The translations under genes and the position numbers were made by a program. The notes beneath the pieces were generated by a model. That model was not told the origin of the DNA. It searched no databases and worked only from the letters and a program-made list of their open reading frames with translations. A DNA stretch of 64,000 bases from Gemmatimonadaceae bacterium (GTDB lineage: Bacteria; Gemmatimonadota; Gemmatimonadetes; Gemmatimonadales; Gemmatimonadaceae): contig DASXUN010000001.1 of the NCBI GenBank assembly GCA_036504815.1, positions 1-64,000 on the forward strand, given 5' to 3'. Of this stretch, positions 25,877 through 33,068 are shown one piece after another. The first letter of the stretch is position 1. Every line of letters begins with the position of its first letter.

Positions 25877-26298
25877 CAGTCCTTGACCTCCACGCCCATC
25901 GAGCGCGCGGCGCCGGCCACCATGGCCATCGCCGACTCGATCGAGTCGCAGTTGAGGTCCGGCATCTTGAGCTCGGCGATCTTCTTGATCTGCGCCTTGC
26001 TGATGGCTCCGACCTTGTTGCGGTTGGGCTGACCCGACCCCTTGTCCAGGCCCAGCTCCTTCTTGATGAGGACGGCCGCGGGCGGCGTCTTCAGGATGAA
26101 GGTGAAGGACTTGTCGGCATAAATCGTGATCTCAACCGGGAGGATCGTATCCTGGCCCTGCGTTCGAGCGTTGAACTCTTTGCAGAATCCCATGATGTTG
26201 ATCCCCTGCGGGCCGAGCGCGGTGCCGACCGGCGGGGCCGGATTCGCCTTGCCTGCAGGAATCTGCAGTTTGACGAAACCGACGACCTTTTTTGCCAT
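25876..26298 (-). CDS. rplK: 50S ribosomal protein L11
   Basis: The 140-residue L11 forms the GTPase-associated centre with 23S rRNA. The start [20 protein letters not shown] and the segment [18 protein letters not shown] are diagnostic. The frame is open 17 codons further upstream, but the ATG at 26298 has the conserved N-terminus and a Shine-Dalgarno (GAGGAGC). A stem-loop (26318-26340) lies just upstream in the leader. Confidence 0.98.
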   Translation of the reverse strand: MAKKVVGFVKLQIPAGKANPAPPVGTALGPQGINIMGFCKEFNARTQGQDTILPVEITIYADKSFTFILKTPPAAVLIKKELGLDKGSGQPNRNKVGAISKAQIKKIAELKMPDLNCDSIESAMAMVAGAARSMGVEVKD

Positions 26299-26317
26299 GG
26301 TGCTCCTCTGACGTTCG

Positions 26318-26340
26318 GGCGGGGCGCCAATCGCCCCGCC
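26318..26340 (-). promoter_or_regulatory. Stem-loop in the rplK leader
   Basis: Eight pairs (GGCGGGGC, 26318-26325, with GCCCCGCC, 26333-26340) enclose a 7-base loop, about 20 bases upstream of the rplK start. By position it is a candidate for the L1 autoregulatory site known from other rplKA leaders. Resemblance to the rRNA target was not established. Confidence 0.35.
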
Positions 26341-26424
26341 GACTCCCACGGTGTGATTTGCGAGGTCGTGGTGGGCCTCGGTGCGTGAGTGCGGCAGCCG
26401 TCACACGCGGCATTCAGAGACGTC

Positions 26425-26482
26425 GGATGGCAGACGTCAGATGGCAGGTATCTGCCATCCGCCTTCTGCCATCAGCCATCCC
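26425..26482. repeat. Heptamer array A1 (inverted pair) inside the nusG-rplK gap
   Basis: The left part reads GATGGCA, GACGTCA, GATGGCA. After a 4-base loop (GTAT) the right part reads GCCATCC, GCCTTCT, GCCATCA, GCCATCC. The two parts are inverted relative to each other and can fold, with eight perfect pairs around the loop. It lies within a ribosomal-protein operon. Confidence 0.8.
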
Positions 26483-26500
26483 TTCGGCGGCATCGCGGTC

Positions 26501-26522
26501 GGAGCGATTGAGGCATCGCTCC
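26501..26522 (-). promoter_or_regulatory. Hairpin downstream of nusG
   Basis: GGAGCGAT (26501-26508) pairs with ATCGCTCC (26515-26522), and flanking CGGCGG and CCGCCG can extend the stem. It starts 16 bases after the nusG stop codon. It could be a partial terminator or processing site between secE-nusG and rplK. Confidence 0.45.
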
Positions 26523-26538
26523 GCCGAGGGCGCTCCGC

Positions 26539-27078
26539 CTAGTGCGCCCGCAACTGCAGGTAATCCAGCTCCACGGACGTCGGCCGCCCGAACAGCGACA
26601 CCGACACCCGCACCTTGCCCTTGTCGGGCATCACTTCCTCGACGACCCCGTTGAAATCCGTGAACGGACCATCGGTAATCGCCACCGCCTGCCCGACGAG
26701 GAACGGGATCTCCTCCTTCGGCGGCGCTTCCTCCGCCTCGTCGGCGATGCCGAGGAGGCGGCGCACTTCATCGTCCCGCAGCGGCTGCGGGTCGCGGTCC
26801 TTGCCGACGAACTTGATGACCCCCTGGATGCTGCCGATGGTGTGGAGCGTGTCCTCGCTCGTCTCCATCTCGACCAGCACGTACCCGGGATACACCTTGC
26901 GCTCGACCGTGACCTTCTTGCCGTTCTTGATCTCGACGACTTCCTGCACCGGCACGAGCGCCTGCCGGATGGCACGCGCCTCGGCGGCCGCCGGATCCGC
27001 GTCAATCTTCCGCTGGATCAGCGACCGCACCTTGTTCTCATGCCCAGAGGTCGTCTGGATCGCGTAAAACCGATGCAC
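26539..27078 (-). CDS. nusG: Transcription termination/antitermination factor NusG
   Basis: The 179-residue product has the NGN domain (about 1-110, with VYPGYVLVEM at 62-71 that contacts the polymerase clamp) and a C-terminal KOW domain (about 125-175, VGQAVAITDGPFTDFNG). It links RNA polymerase to Rho, S10 or other partners. It lies 8 bases after secE, as in most bacteria. A short acidic insert (about 112-122, DEAEEAPPKEE) separates the domains. Confidence 0.98.
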   Translation of the reverse strand: MHRFYAIQTTSGHENKVRSLIQRKIDADPAAAEARAIRQALVPVQEVVEIKNGKKVTVERKVYPGYVLVEMETSEDTLHTIGSIQGVIKFVGKDRDPQPLRDDEVRRLLGIADEAEEAPPKEEIPFLVGQAVAITDGPFTDFNGVVEEVMPDKGKVRVSVSLFGRPTSVELDYLQLRAH

Positions 27079-27086
27079 GCAGGCTC

Positions 27087-27308
27087 CTAGAACGCCGTGG
27101 GAAGCTTCACCAGCAGCTGCTGGAGCACCACATCCATCAGCGCGATGACGCCGCCGATGAAGAGCGAAAGCAGCACGACGCCCACGGAGAGCTGGCGCAC
27201 CTGCGGCACGTCCGGCCAGGTGACCCGCTTCATCTCGGCCATCACGTCATGGTAGAACGCAATGGTCTTCTGCACGGGGCCCTGCTGCGGCACCACCTCG
27301 ACGGCCAT
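27087..27308 (-). CDS. secE: Preprotein translocase subunit SecE
   Basis: The 73-residue product has the conserved amphipathic segment EMKRVTWPDVPQVRQLS followed by a single membrane helix (about 42-62), the minimal SecE form. SecE clamps SecY in the SecYEG channel. The frame is open further upstream, but the ATG at 27308 lies 2 bases after the rpmG stop and gives a normal length. Confidence 0.97.
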   Translation of the reverse strand: MAVEVVPQQGPVQKTIAFYHDVMAEMKRVTWPDVPQVRQLSVGVVLLSLFIGGVIALMDVVLQQLLVKLPTAF

Positions 27309-27310
27309 GG

Positions 27311-27463
27311 TTACTTCGTCTCCTTGTGCACCACGTGCTTGTTGCAGCGCGGGCAGTACTTCTTCCACTCGACGCGCTCCGGATGCAGGCGCTTGTTCTT
27401 GGTGGTGAAGTAGTTGCGATTCTTACAATCGTTGCACGCGAGGATGATCTTGTCGCGGGGCAT
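27311..27463 (-). CDS. rpmG: 50S ribosomal protein L33
   Basis: The 50-residue product reads [19 protein letters not shown] and ends in HKETK. It keeps two Cys pairs, C10-x-x-C13 and C37-x-x-C40, so this is the zinc-binding form of L33. It lies between the tRNA cluster and secE, where E. coli has tufB. That rpmG-secE-nusG order is common in many other phyla. Confidence 0.95.
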   Translation of the reverse strand: MPRDKIILACNDCKNRNYFTTKNKRLHPERVEWKKYCPRCNKHVVHKETK

Positions 27464-27569
27464 TTCAGGTACCTGTTGGGTGCTGCTGGTATTGGCGGTT
27501 CACGGTTGACCGCCCCCGTGGCACTCCGTGCCATGCATTGAACGTTCCCTGCGTCCTGCCTCCTTCCAG

Positions 27570-27642
27570 AGCTGGCGATCGGGATTGAACCGATGACCTC
27601 ACCCTTACCAAGGGTGTGCTCTACCGACTGAGCTACGCCAGC
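27570..27642 (-). tRNA. tRNA-Thr (anticodon GGT)
   Basis: Read on the minus strand the cloverleaf is complete. The acceptor GCTGGCG pairs with CGCCAGC, the anticodon stem is CACCC/GGGTG with loop TTGGTAA, and the T-loop reads GGTTCAATCCC. The discriminator is T and CCA is not encoded. Confidence 0.97.
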
Positions 27643-27666
27643 AACTCTGTTGCCTCTCTGCTCCAG

Positions 27667-27739
27667 AGCGGGAGACGGGGCTCGAACCCGCGACATCAAG
27701 CTTGGAAGGCTTGCGCTCTACCAGCTGAGCTACTCCCGC
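27667..27739 (-). tRNA. tRNA-Gly (anticodon TCC)
   Basis: The acceptor GCGGGAG pairs with CTCCCGC, the anticodon stem is CAAGC/GCTTG with loop CTTCCAA, and the T-arm reads GCGGGTTCGAGCCCCG. CCA is not encoded. Confidence 0.97.
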
Positions 27740-27827
27740 GAGTCTCCACCTGCTCGCTCGTCCTGCGTCGTGCTATTCCCGCTCGCGGCGTTGCCTCGTC
27801 GCCTTCGCCGCACCGCCAGTCACCGAG

Positions 27828-27910
27828 TGGTGGGGGAAGGATTCGAACCTTCGAAGGCATACGCCGGCAGATTTACAGTCTGCTCCCGTTGGCCACTTGG
27901 GTACCCCACC
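27828..27910 (-). tRNA. tRNA-Tyr (anticodon GTA)
   Basis: The acceptor GGTGGGG pairs with CCCCACC, and the anticodon stem is GCAGA/TCTGC with loop CTGTAAA. A long variable arm follows, as in bacterial tRNA-Tyr, and the discriminator is A. CCA is not encoded. Confidence 0.97.
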
Positions 27911-27915
27911 TTTGT

Positions 27916-27942
27916 CCTACCTCCAGCCCCCTCCTCGTTCCC
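27916..27942 (-). repeat. Repeat family D, fragment between two tRNA genes
   Basis: On the minus strand the sequence GGGAACGAGGAGGGGG followed by a diverged CTGGAGGTAGG resembles the family D core. It fills most of the spacer between tRNA-Thr(TGT) and tRNA-Tyr. Confidence 0.5.
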
Positions 27943-27952
27943 AACCCAACAG

Positions 27953-28025
27953 AGCTGACGGCGAGAGTCGAACTCGCAACCGCTTGATTACAAATCAAGT
28001 GCTCTGCCAGTTGAGCTACGTCAGC
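27953..28025 (-). tRNA. tRNA-Thr (anticodon TGT)
   Basis: The acceptor GCTGACG pairs with CGTCAGC, the anticodon stem is CTTGA/TCAAG with loop TTTGTAA, and the T-arm reads GCGAGTTCGACTCTCGC. It is the first gene after the promoter at 28052-28080. CCA is not encoded. Confidence 0.97.
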
Positions 28026-28051
28026 GACTGGCCGTTTTTTGCGAGACTTGT

Positions 28052-28080
28052 AGAATACCCGGCCAACAGGCAAGTGTCAA
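28052..28080 (-). promoter_or_regulatory. Strong housekeeping-sigma promoter of the tRNA/rpmG/rpo operon
   Basis: On the minus strand TTGACA (28080-28075) is separated by exactly 17 bases from TATTCT (28057-28052). Transcription would begin near 28045, giving a leader of about 20 bases before tRNA-Thr(TGT). This is the best promoter seen in the window. Confidence 0.85.
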
Positions 28081-28120
28081 GCCGTTGCAATTGTTGGCTT
28101 TACGGCGACTTGCGTCAGGC

Positions 28121-29533
28121 CTAGCGCACCTTCTTCCAGCGCGCGCCTTGTGGGGTGTCTTCGACGACTATCCCCTTCTCTTCCAAGGACTTGCGAATCG
28201 AGTCCGCCGCCGCAAAATCCCGCCGGCCCCGCGCCGCCTTCCGTGCCTCGATCTGCTGCGCCACCCACGCCTCCAGCGCCGCATCCACCCCTTCGCGGTC
28301 CGGGACGATGTCCAGCACGGCGTTGGCGCGCGCAAAGGCCTCGCGCGCGGCAAGCAGTCCCGCGGCGTCGCTCCCGCGCTTGTCGAGCTCGGCGTTGGCG
28401 TGATTGATGAAGACGAACAGCGCCGCCTGCGCGCGCGGCGCGTTGAGGTCGTCGCGCAGCGCCTCGTTGAACTCGGCCCGGAACGTCTCGGCCACTTCGG
28501 CCAGTTTCGCCGTCCCGCCGGTCGCCGACGCCAGGCGCTCCGCGAAGTCGCCCACGCGGCGCACCGCTTCCATGCTCGCCTCGAGCGCCGCCCCCGACAG
28601 GTTGAGCTGCTTGCGGTAATGCGTGGAGAACATCAGGTGCCGCACCGCGGCGGCGCTCACCTGCTGCGCGCGCAGGTCCTGCACCGTCGCCACGTTCCCC
28701 ACGCGCTTGGCCATCTTGCTGCCGTCGGTGAGCAGGAACTCGCCGTGGCACCAGAAGCGGGCGAACGGCTTGCCGGTCGCCGCCTCGCTCTGCGCGATCT
28801 CGTCTTCGTGATGCGGGAACTGCAGGTCGATGCCGCCGGTGTGAATGTCGATCGTCTCGCCCAGCAGGCTCATCGCCATGGCCGAGCACTCCAGGTGCCA
28901 CCCCGGGCGCCCGCGTCCCCACGGCGAATCCCACGCGGCGCCGCACGCTTCGTCGTCCGGCGTCGCCGCCTTCCAGAGCGCGAAGTCCTGCGCGTTCTCC
29001 TTGGCGTAGTCGTCCTGCGCCACGCGCGCCCCGGTCTTGAGCTCCCGCGTGTCGAGGCGTGACAGGCGGCCGTAGCCGGGGAACTTGTCGATCGCAAAGT
29101 AGACCGACTTGTCCTCGGCCTGGTACGCAATCCCCTTCTGCTCGAGCCGGCGCACGAGATCGACCATCTCGACGATGAAGTCGGTGGCGCGCGGGTAGTG
29201 TTCCGCGGCCTCGATGCGCAGGTAGTCGCGATCGGCGTTGAAGAGCGCGATCACCGGCTCCGTCACCTCGCGCACCGTCTTCTTCTGCTCGGTGGCGCGC
29301 TTGATGATCTTGTCGTCCACGTCCGTGAGGTTCATGACCTGCCGCACCTTGAAGCCGCTGTGCTTGAGCGCGCGGCGCAGCAGGTCGGCCATCAGGAAGG
29401 TGCGGAAGTTCCCGAGGTGCGCGGGATTGTAGACCGTCGGGCCGCACGCATACATGCGCACGGTCTCTCCATCGGCCGGCACAAACGGCTCGACGGCGCG
29501 CGACATCGAATTGTAGAGGCGGAACTCGGGCAT
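28121..29533 (-). CDS. cysS: Cysteinyl-tRNA synthetase
   Basis: The 470-residue class I synthetase charges tRNA-Cys. The HIGH-type motif appears as HLGN (39-42), preceded by YACGPTVYN, whose Cys30 is a zinc ligand. The further zinc ligands are in GWHLECSAM and FPHHEDE. The KMSKS-type loop is DGSKMAKRVGN, a KMAKR variant. The C-terminal helical tRNA-binding region is present and the length is normal. It lies upstream of the tRNA promoter, 40 bases away, on the same strand. Confidence 0.97.
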   Translation of the reverse strand: MPEFRLYNSMSRAVEPFVPADGETVRMYACGPTVYNPAHLGNFRTFLMADLLRRALKHSGFKVRQVMNLTDVDDKIIKRATEQKKTVREVTEPVIALFNADRDYLRIEAAEHYPRATDFIVEMVDLVRRLEQKGIAYQAEDKSVYFAIDKFPGYGRLSRLDTRELKTGARVAQDDYAKENAQDFALWKAATPDDEACGAAWDSPWGRGRPGWHLECSAMAMSLLGETIDIHTGGIDLQFPHHEDEIAQSEAATGKPFARFWCHGEFLLTDGSKMAKRVGNVATVQDLRAQQVSAAAVRHLMFSTHYRKQLNLSGAALEASMEAVRRVGDFAERLASATGGTAKLAEVAETFRAEFNEALRDDLNAPRAQAALFVFINHANAELDKRGSDAAGLLAAREAFARANAVLDIVPDREGVDAALEAWVAQQIEARKAARGRRDFAAADSIRKSLEEKGIVVEDTPQGARWKKVR

Positions 29534-29554
29534 GCCCCAAAGCTAGCCGGAGGC

Positions 29555-30454
29555 CTAGGGTACCGTCCACCGTCCCGGCGGCTCCGTGACGACGCGCGAG
29601 CGCAGCACCCGGATCCCTTCGGCACGGCAGAGGGCCAGCACCTCCTCCGCCGATCGGTCGGCGAGCGGGACGCGCACCGCGCCGTCCCGGCGGCACGACG
29701 CCGCGACGTGGCGCCGCAGCCGGGCGGCGGCCACGCGCGGGGCGCCGACGGCAAGCTCGAGCGCGTCGCGCGGCGCCGCCGCGCGCGGATCGACCCAGGC
29801 GACCACGCGCCCGGCGCGCAGGAGCGCCGCGCGATGCACGATGCCCGTGAGCACGCCGAGGTCGGCCGCTCCGACGAGCACGGCGAGACCGCTCGCCGCC
29901 GCCACCTGCAGCGCGTGCCGCATCTCCCGCCGGGCGGCGGGGTCGAGCCCGTCGAGGATCCCGTCGAGCGCGAGCATCGCCGGCGACGCCTGCAGCGCGG
30001 CCGCGAGGGCGACGATGCGCCGCTCGACGGGCGTGAGCGTCCCGACGCGCGCCGCCAGCCGATGCGCCAGCCCGAATCGCGCCAGCCACAGCTCCTCGAC
30101 CGCCACCCGGCTGGCCCCGTGCAGTTCGCGCTGCACCGCGGCGAAGCGCAGCGACTCGCGCACGGTCAGGAACTCGTGCAGCAGTGCGTGGGAGGGGACG
30201 AATGCGGCGAAGTGCGACGGACACTCGGCCGCGTCGCGCCATCGCACCGCGCCGCCGTCGGCGCGCAGCATCCCGGCGACGATGCGCAGCAGCGTGCTCT
30301 TGCCGGCGCCCGGCGGTCCGGCCACGCCGACGATCTCGCCCTCATGCACGTCGCCGCACACGCCGTCCAGCGCGAGCGTGCCGCCGCGCTGTCCGCCGAA
30401 CGCCGCGGCGTAGGTCTTGCGGAGATTGGTGAACGTCACGACGGCAGCTGACAC
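29555..30454 (-). CDS. Degenerate ABC-type ATPase
   Basis: The 299-residue product has an ABC fold with a good Walker A (GPPGAGKST, 46-54) and a Q-loop-like region. The other motifs are eroded. The LSGGQ signature is replaced by TLTPVERR (139-146). Walker B ends LALDG with Gly165 where the catalytic Glu should be, although a D-loop-like GLD follows. The H-loop His is missing (GAADLG, about 195-200). Residues beyond 215 form an extra, basic domain. It probably binds ATP but hydrolyses it poorly or not at all. No permease is adjacent. It ends 21 bases upstream of cysS on the same strand. Function unknown. Confidence 0.75.
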   Translation of the reverse strand: MSAAVVTFTNLRKTYAAAFGGQRGGTLALDGVCGDVHEGEIVGVAGPPGAGKSTLLRIVAGMLRADGGAVRWRDAAECPSHFAAFVPSHALLHEFLTVRESLRFAAVQRELHGASRVAVEELWLARFGLAHRLAARVGTLTPVERRIVALAAALQASPAMLALDGILDGLDPAARREMRHALQVAAASGLAVLVGAADLGVLTGIVHRAALLRAGRVVAWVDPRAAAPRDALELAVGAPRVAAARLRRHVAASCRRDGAVRVPLADRSAEEVLALCRAEGIRVLRSRVVTEPPGRWTVP

Positions 30455-30591
30455 GGGCGCACTCCGACGGAGATGCGCCGAGTGTGGCGGTGAGGCACGC
30501 CGCGCGCGTCACCATTCGTCTGCGCGGGGGCGCGAAAGTGCGCGGGTGGCGGCGCACGCGCCCCGCCTCCGCCGGCACCGCCGCCGAACCG

Positions 30592-31656
30592 TCAGGCGGC
30601 TTCGGCGGGTGCCTCGCTGCCGTACGACCGTTCGACCAGCAGCTTGCGCACCACGACCAGCAGCACGGCAAGCCCCGGCACCGCGACCAGCAGGCCGAGC
30701 GGGCCGAGCAGCTTGCCACAGATGAGCACGCTCATGATGGTGAGCACGGGCGGCAGGTTCGCGTGCTTCTGCATGAGGAGCGGGTTGACGAGGTTGTTCT
30801 CTACGGCGTGGATGACGAAGCCGAAGACCACCACGAGCAGCGCGCGCACCCAGTCGCCCTCGGCCAGCACGAAGAGCGCGGGGAGCAGGGACGACACCAG
30901 GGTCCCGAAGAACGGAACGAGCGCCACGACGCCGGTGAAGAGGCCGAAGGTCAGCCAGTACGGGACGCCGAGGATCCACAACCCGAGGGCGGTGAGCGCG
31001 CCAAGCACGAACATCGCGAGCAGCTGGGCGAAGGTCCACGCGCGCAGCGCCGTGGTCACGCCGGTGATCACGTCGCGCGCCGCCTCGCGATGGCGCGGCG
31101 GGATGAGCGTGATGAACAGGTCGCGATAGATGTCGGGGCGCAGCGCCAGGTACAGCGCCATCACGAGGACGCCGACCAGGTTGATGAAGCCGTGCAGCAC
31201 GCTGAAGACGCGCGGCACGACGTCGCCGACGAAGCCGTTGATCTCCTCGATCGCGAGCTGCACCAGCTTGTGCTCGCCCGGGCGCACGAGATCGCTTCCG
31301 CCGGGGATGCGGCCGATCAGCGCCTCCAGCTGCGCTTCCCACGCGGGGATGTAGCGCGGCAGCACGGAGAACAGGTCGCGGGTCTGCGCCACCACCGGCC
31401 CCACGAGCAGCGACCCGATGCCGAGGACGGCGATGATGGTGCCGGCGATGGCGAGGGCGAAGGCGGCGCCTCGCGGCAGGCGCGTCCGCGCCATCAGGAA
31501 GTCGGTGGTCGCGCCCAGATAGACCGCCATCAGGATGGCGATGAACAGCAGCAGAAGCAGGTCGGCGACGCGCCCCGCCAGCCAGACGAGGAGCGCCGCC
31601 GCCGCCACACCGGCGAGCGCCGGGCCAAAGCGGCGCGGCGCCACGGTGTCGTTCAA
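30592..31656 (-). CDS. AI-2E family membrane transporter (PerM-like)
   Basis: The 354-residue product has about eight membrane segments in the AI-2E/PerM arrangement. Conserved C-terminal blocks include PYWLTFGLFTGVVALVPFFG and the following HAVENNLVNPLLM. Members include TqsA, an autoinducer-2 exporter, and several sodium/proton antiporters, so the substrate is open. The start appears to be TTG (31654-31656), directly abutting the TAG stop of the PspA gene, which suggests translational coupling. It is the last gene of a YbjN-like / PspA / AI-2E cluster. Confidence 0.88.
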   Translation of the reverse strand: MNDTVAPRRFGPALAGVAAAALLVWLAGRVADLLLLLFIAILMAVYLGATTDFLMARTRLPRGAAFALAIAGTIIAVLGIGSLLVGPVVAQTRDLFSVLPRYIPAWEAQLEALIGRIPGGSDLVRPGEHKLVQLAIEEINGFVGDVVPRVFSVLHGFINLVGVLVMALYLALRPDIYRDLFITLIPPRHREAARDVITGVTTALRAWTFAQLLAMFVLGALTALGLWILGVPYWLTFGLFTGVVALVPFFGTLVSSLLPALFVLAEGDWVRALLVVVFGFVIHAVENNLVNPLLMQKHANLPPVLTIMSVLICGKLLGPLGLLVAVPGLAVLLVVVRKLLVERSYGSEAPAEAA

Positions 31657-32430
31657 CTACTGCTTCTCCTCACGCGCGTCCTCGATCTCGGCGTGCGCGA
31701 TCTCCTCGCCCGCCCCGATCTGCCGCGGCGGCGCGGATCCGCCCGCGCCGAGCAGCCCCATCTTCTGCTTCAGCGCGAGGAGCTGCGCGTCGGCCGAGGC
31801 CGCGCCGGCCACCTTCTCGAGCTGCTTGAAGTCGTGCTGCAGCCGGTCGCCGGTGAACTCCTCCTCGATCTCGGTGCTCGCCTTCAGCATCCGCTCGTTC
31901 TGGTCGATGCGCTCTTCCATGCGGGCGAAGGCCTCGAACGCCGACTTCTCCGACATCGACGACATGGTCTCGTTGATGCGGGCCTGCGCCTGCGCGCGCC
32001 GCTGGCGGGCGAGCAGGAGGTTCTTCTTGCGCTTGGCTTCCTCGATCTTGTCGTTGAGGTCGCGGAGCGAGTTCTTGAGCTTCTCGGTCTCGGCCTGGTG
32101 CGACTGCCAGGTGCTCTCGAGCTGCTGGCCGTGCGCGAAGTGCTCGCCCTGCCGCACCAGCGCCTGCTTGGCCAGGTCGTCGCGCCCTTCCTTGACGGCG
32201 AGCATCGCCTTCTGCTCCCAGTCCTGCGCCGCCTTGTATTCCTGCTCCGCCTGGTCCTTGAGGCGCTTCTCGTCCGCGATCGCGGCCGCCACCTGCTGCT
32301 TGGCCTTCTGCAGCTGCGAACGCATGTCGACGACGATCTGGTCGAGCATCTTCTCCGGATTCTCGGCGCGCGAGATCAGGTCGTTGATGTTCGACTTGAG
32401 CAGCGTGGTGAAACGGTCCCAGATACCCAT
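31657..32430 (-). CDS. PspA/IM30 family membrane-stress protein
   Basis: The 257-residue product is almost all coiled coil. It starts MGIWDRFTTLLKSNINDLI, the amphipathic helix that binds stressed membrane in PspA and Vipp1, followed by NPEKMLDQIVVDM. These proteins form ESCRT-III-like rods that protect membrane integrity. The extra C-terminal tail of about 30 residues (from GAGGSAPPRQI) is unlike E. coli PspA. The ATG at 32430 is 2 bases after the preceding stop. No pspF or pspBC genes are near, so control differs from the enterobacterial system. Confidence 0.93.
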   Translation of the reverse strand: MGIWDRFTTLLKSNINDLISRAENPEKMLDQIVVDMRSQLQKAKQQVAAAIADEKRLKDQAEQEYKAAQDWEQKAMLAVKEGRDDLAKQALVRQGEHFAHGQQLESTWQSHQAETEKLKNSLRDLNDKIEEAKRKKNLLLARQRRAQAQARINETMSSMSEKSAFEAFARMEERIDQNERMLKASTEIEEEFTGDRLQHDFKQLEKVAGAASADAQLLALKQKMGLLGAGGSAPPRQIGAGEEIAHAEIEDAREEKQ

Positions 32431-32432
32431 TG

Positions 32433-32837
32433 TCACTTTGCCTCGCTGATCGTCGCCAGCTCGCGGAGATGCGAAGGCAGGGCGAGCGTGATGCTTTCGT
32501 AGGCGGCCAGGAATTCGGTGAAGTCGAGGTGGTCGAGTTCGAGCGCCTCGGTCAGCACGATGGAGCCGTTGTCGATGCCGTACGACCCGTGCAGGAGGTC
32601 GGTGGCATTGAATTCGAGCAGGCGCCGGTTGAGCCGCGCCGCCGTGGCGTCATCGGCCGGATAGTCCATCACCTTGACCCGCAGCACGACCACGGGCGGC
32701 GAGTGGTGGACGACGACGTTCAGCTCGAACTCGCCCCCGGGGTTGACGGCCCAGAGCCCGGGTTCGATCTCCCGGTACGTCGCGCCTTCATTGGACAGGC
32801 GGTCGAGAAATTTCTCGATGTCTTCGCGGTTGACCAT
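32433..32837 (-). CDS. YbjN / CesT-like small protein
   Basis: The 134-residue acidic protein has the alpha-beta pattern of the YbjN and type III chaperone-like (CesT) group. It has an N-terminal helix (REDIEKFLDRL), then strands (GLWAVNPGGEFELNVVVHH), then a long helix ending LNRRLLEFNATDLLHGSYGI. YbjN-like proteins are cytosolic and poorly understood; some affect stress and motility. Being the first gene of a cluster with PspA and an AI-2E permease suggests a part in envelope stress. No signal peptide or membrane segment is present. Confidence 0.65.
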   Translation of the reverse strand: MVNREDIEKFLDRLSNEGATYREIEPGLWAVNPGGEFELNVVVHHSPPVVVLRVKVMDYPADDATAARLNRRLLEFNATDLLHGSYGIDNGSIVLTEALELDHLDFTEFLAAYESITLALPSHLRELATISEAK

Positions 32838-32927
32838 GATCGTTCCTGCGTGAGCGTGTGGGGATCCTACGCCCGCCTAACTGGTGAAAGTTTCACACTG
32901 ACACGGAGGAGCGCCAGTGAACGGCCC

Positions 32928-33067
32928 GGAACGAGGAGGTGGTAGAGGCTAGGCGAGGGGGGACGAGACGCGGAACGAGAACGGAGATGAATTGTGCGCC
33001 CTTAGACTTCCCTCCTCGTTCCGACTCCCGTCCCTCCTTGCTGGGCCTCTACCTCCTCCCCGTTTCC
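32928..33067. repeat. Repeat family D, complete palindromic element (140 bp)
   Basis: The left core is at 32928-32958 (GGAACGAGGAGGTGGTAG...). The centre contains ATTGTGCGCCC, and the inverted core is at 33036-33067. The 77-bp interior aligns without gaps with the copy at 2226-2364. The element ends one base before the stop codon of sdaAA. Confidence 0.85.
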
Positions 33068-33068
33068 G

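Noticed and set aside
27464-27569. A fifth tRNA (tRNA-Trp) between the cluster and secE, as in some bacteria
   Set aside because: No cloverleaf can be drawn; only small hairpins such as TGGCAC-GGA-GTGCCA are present.
32434-32436. GTG start for PspA two codons upstream
   Set aside because: It would overlap the previous stop, and the conserved protein starts at the ATG at 32430 (MGIWDRF).
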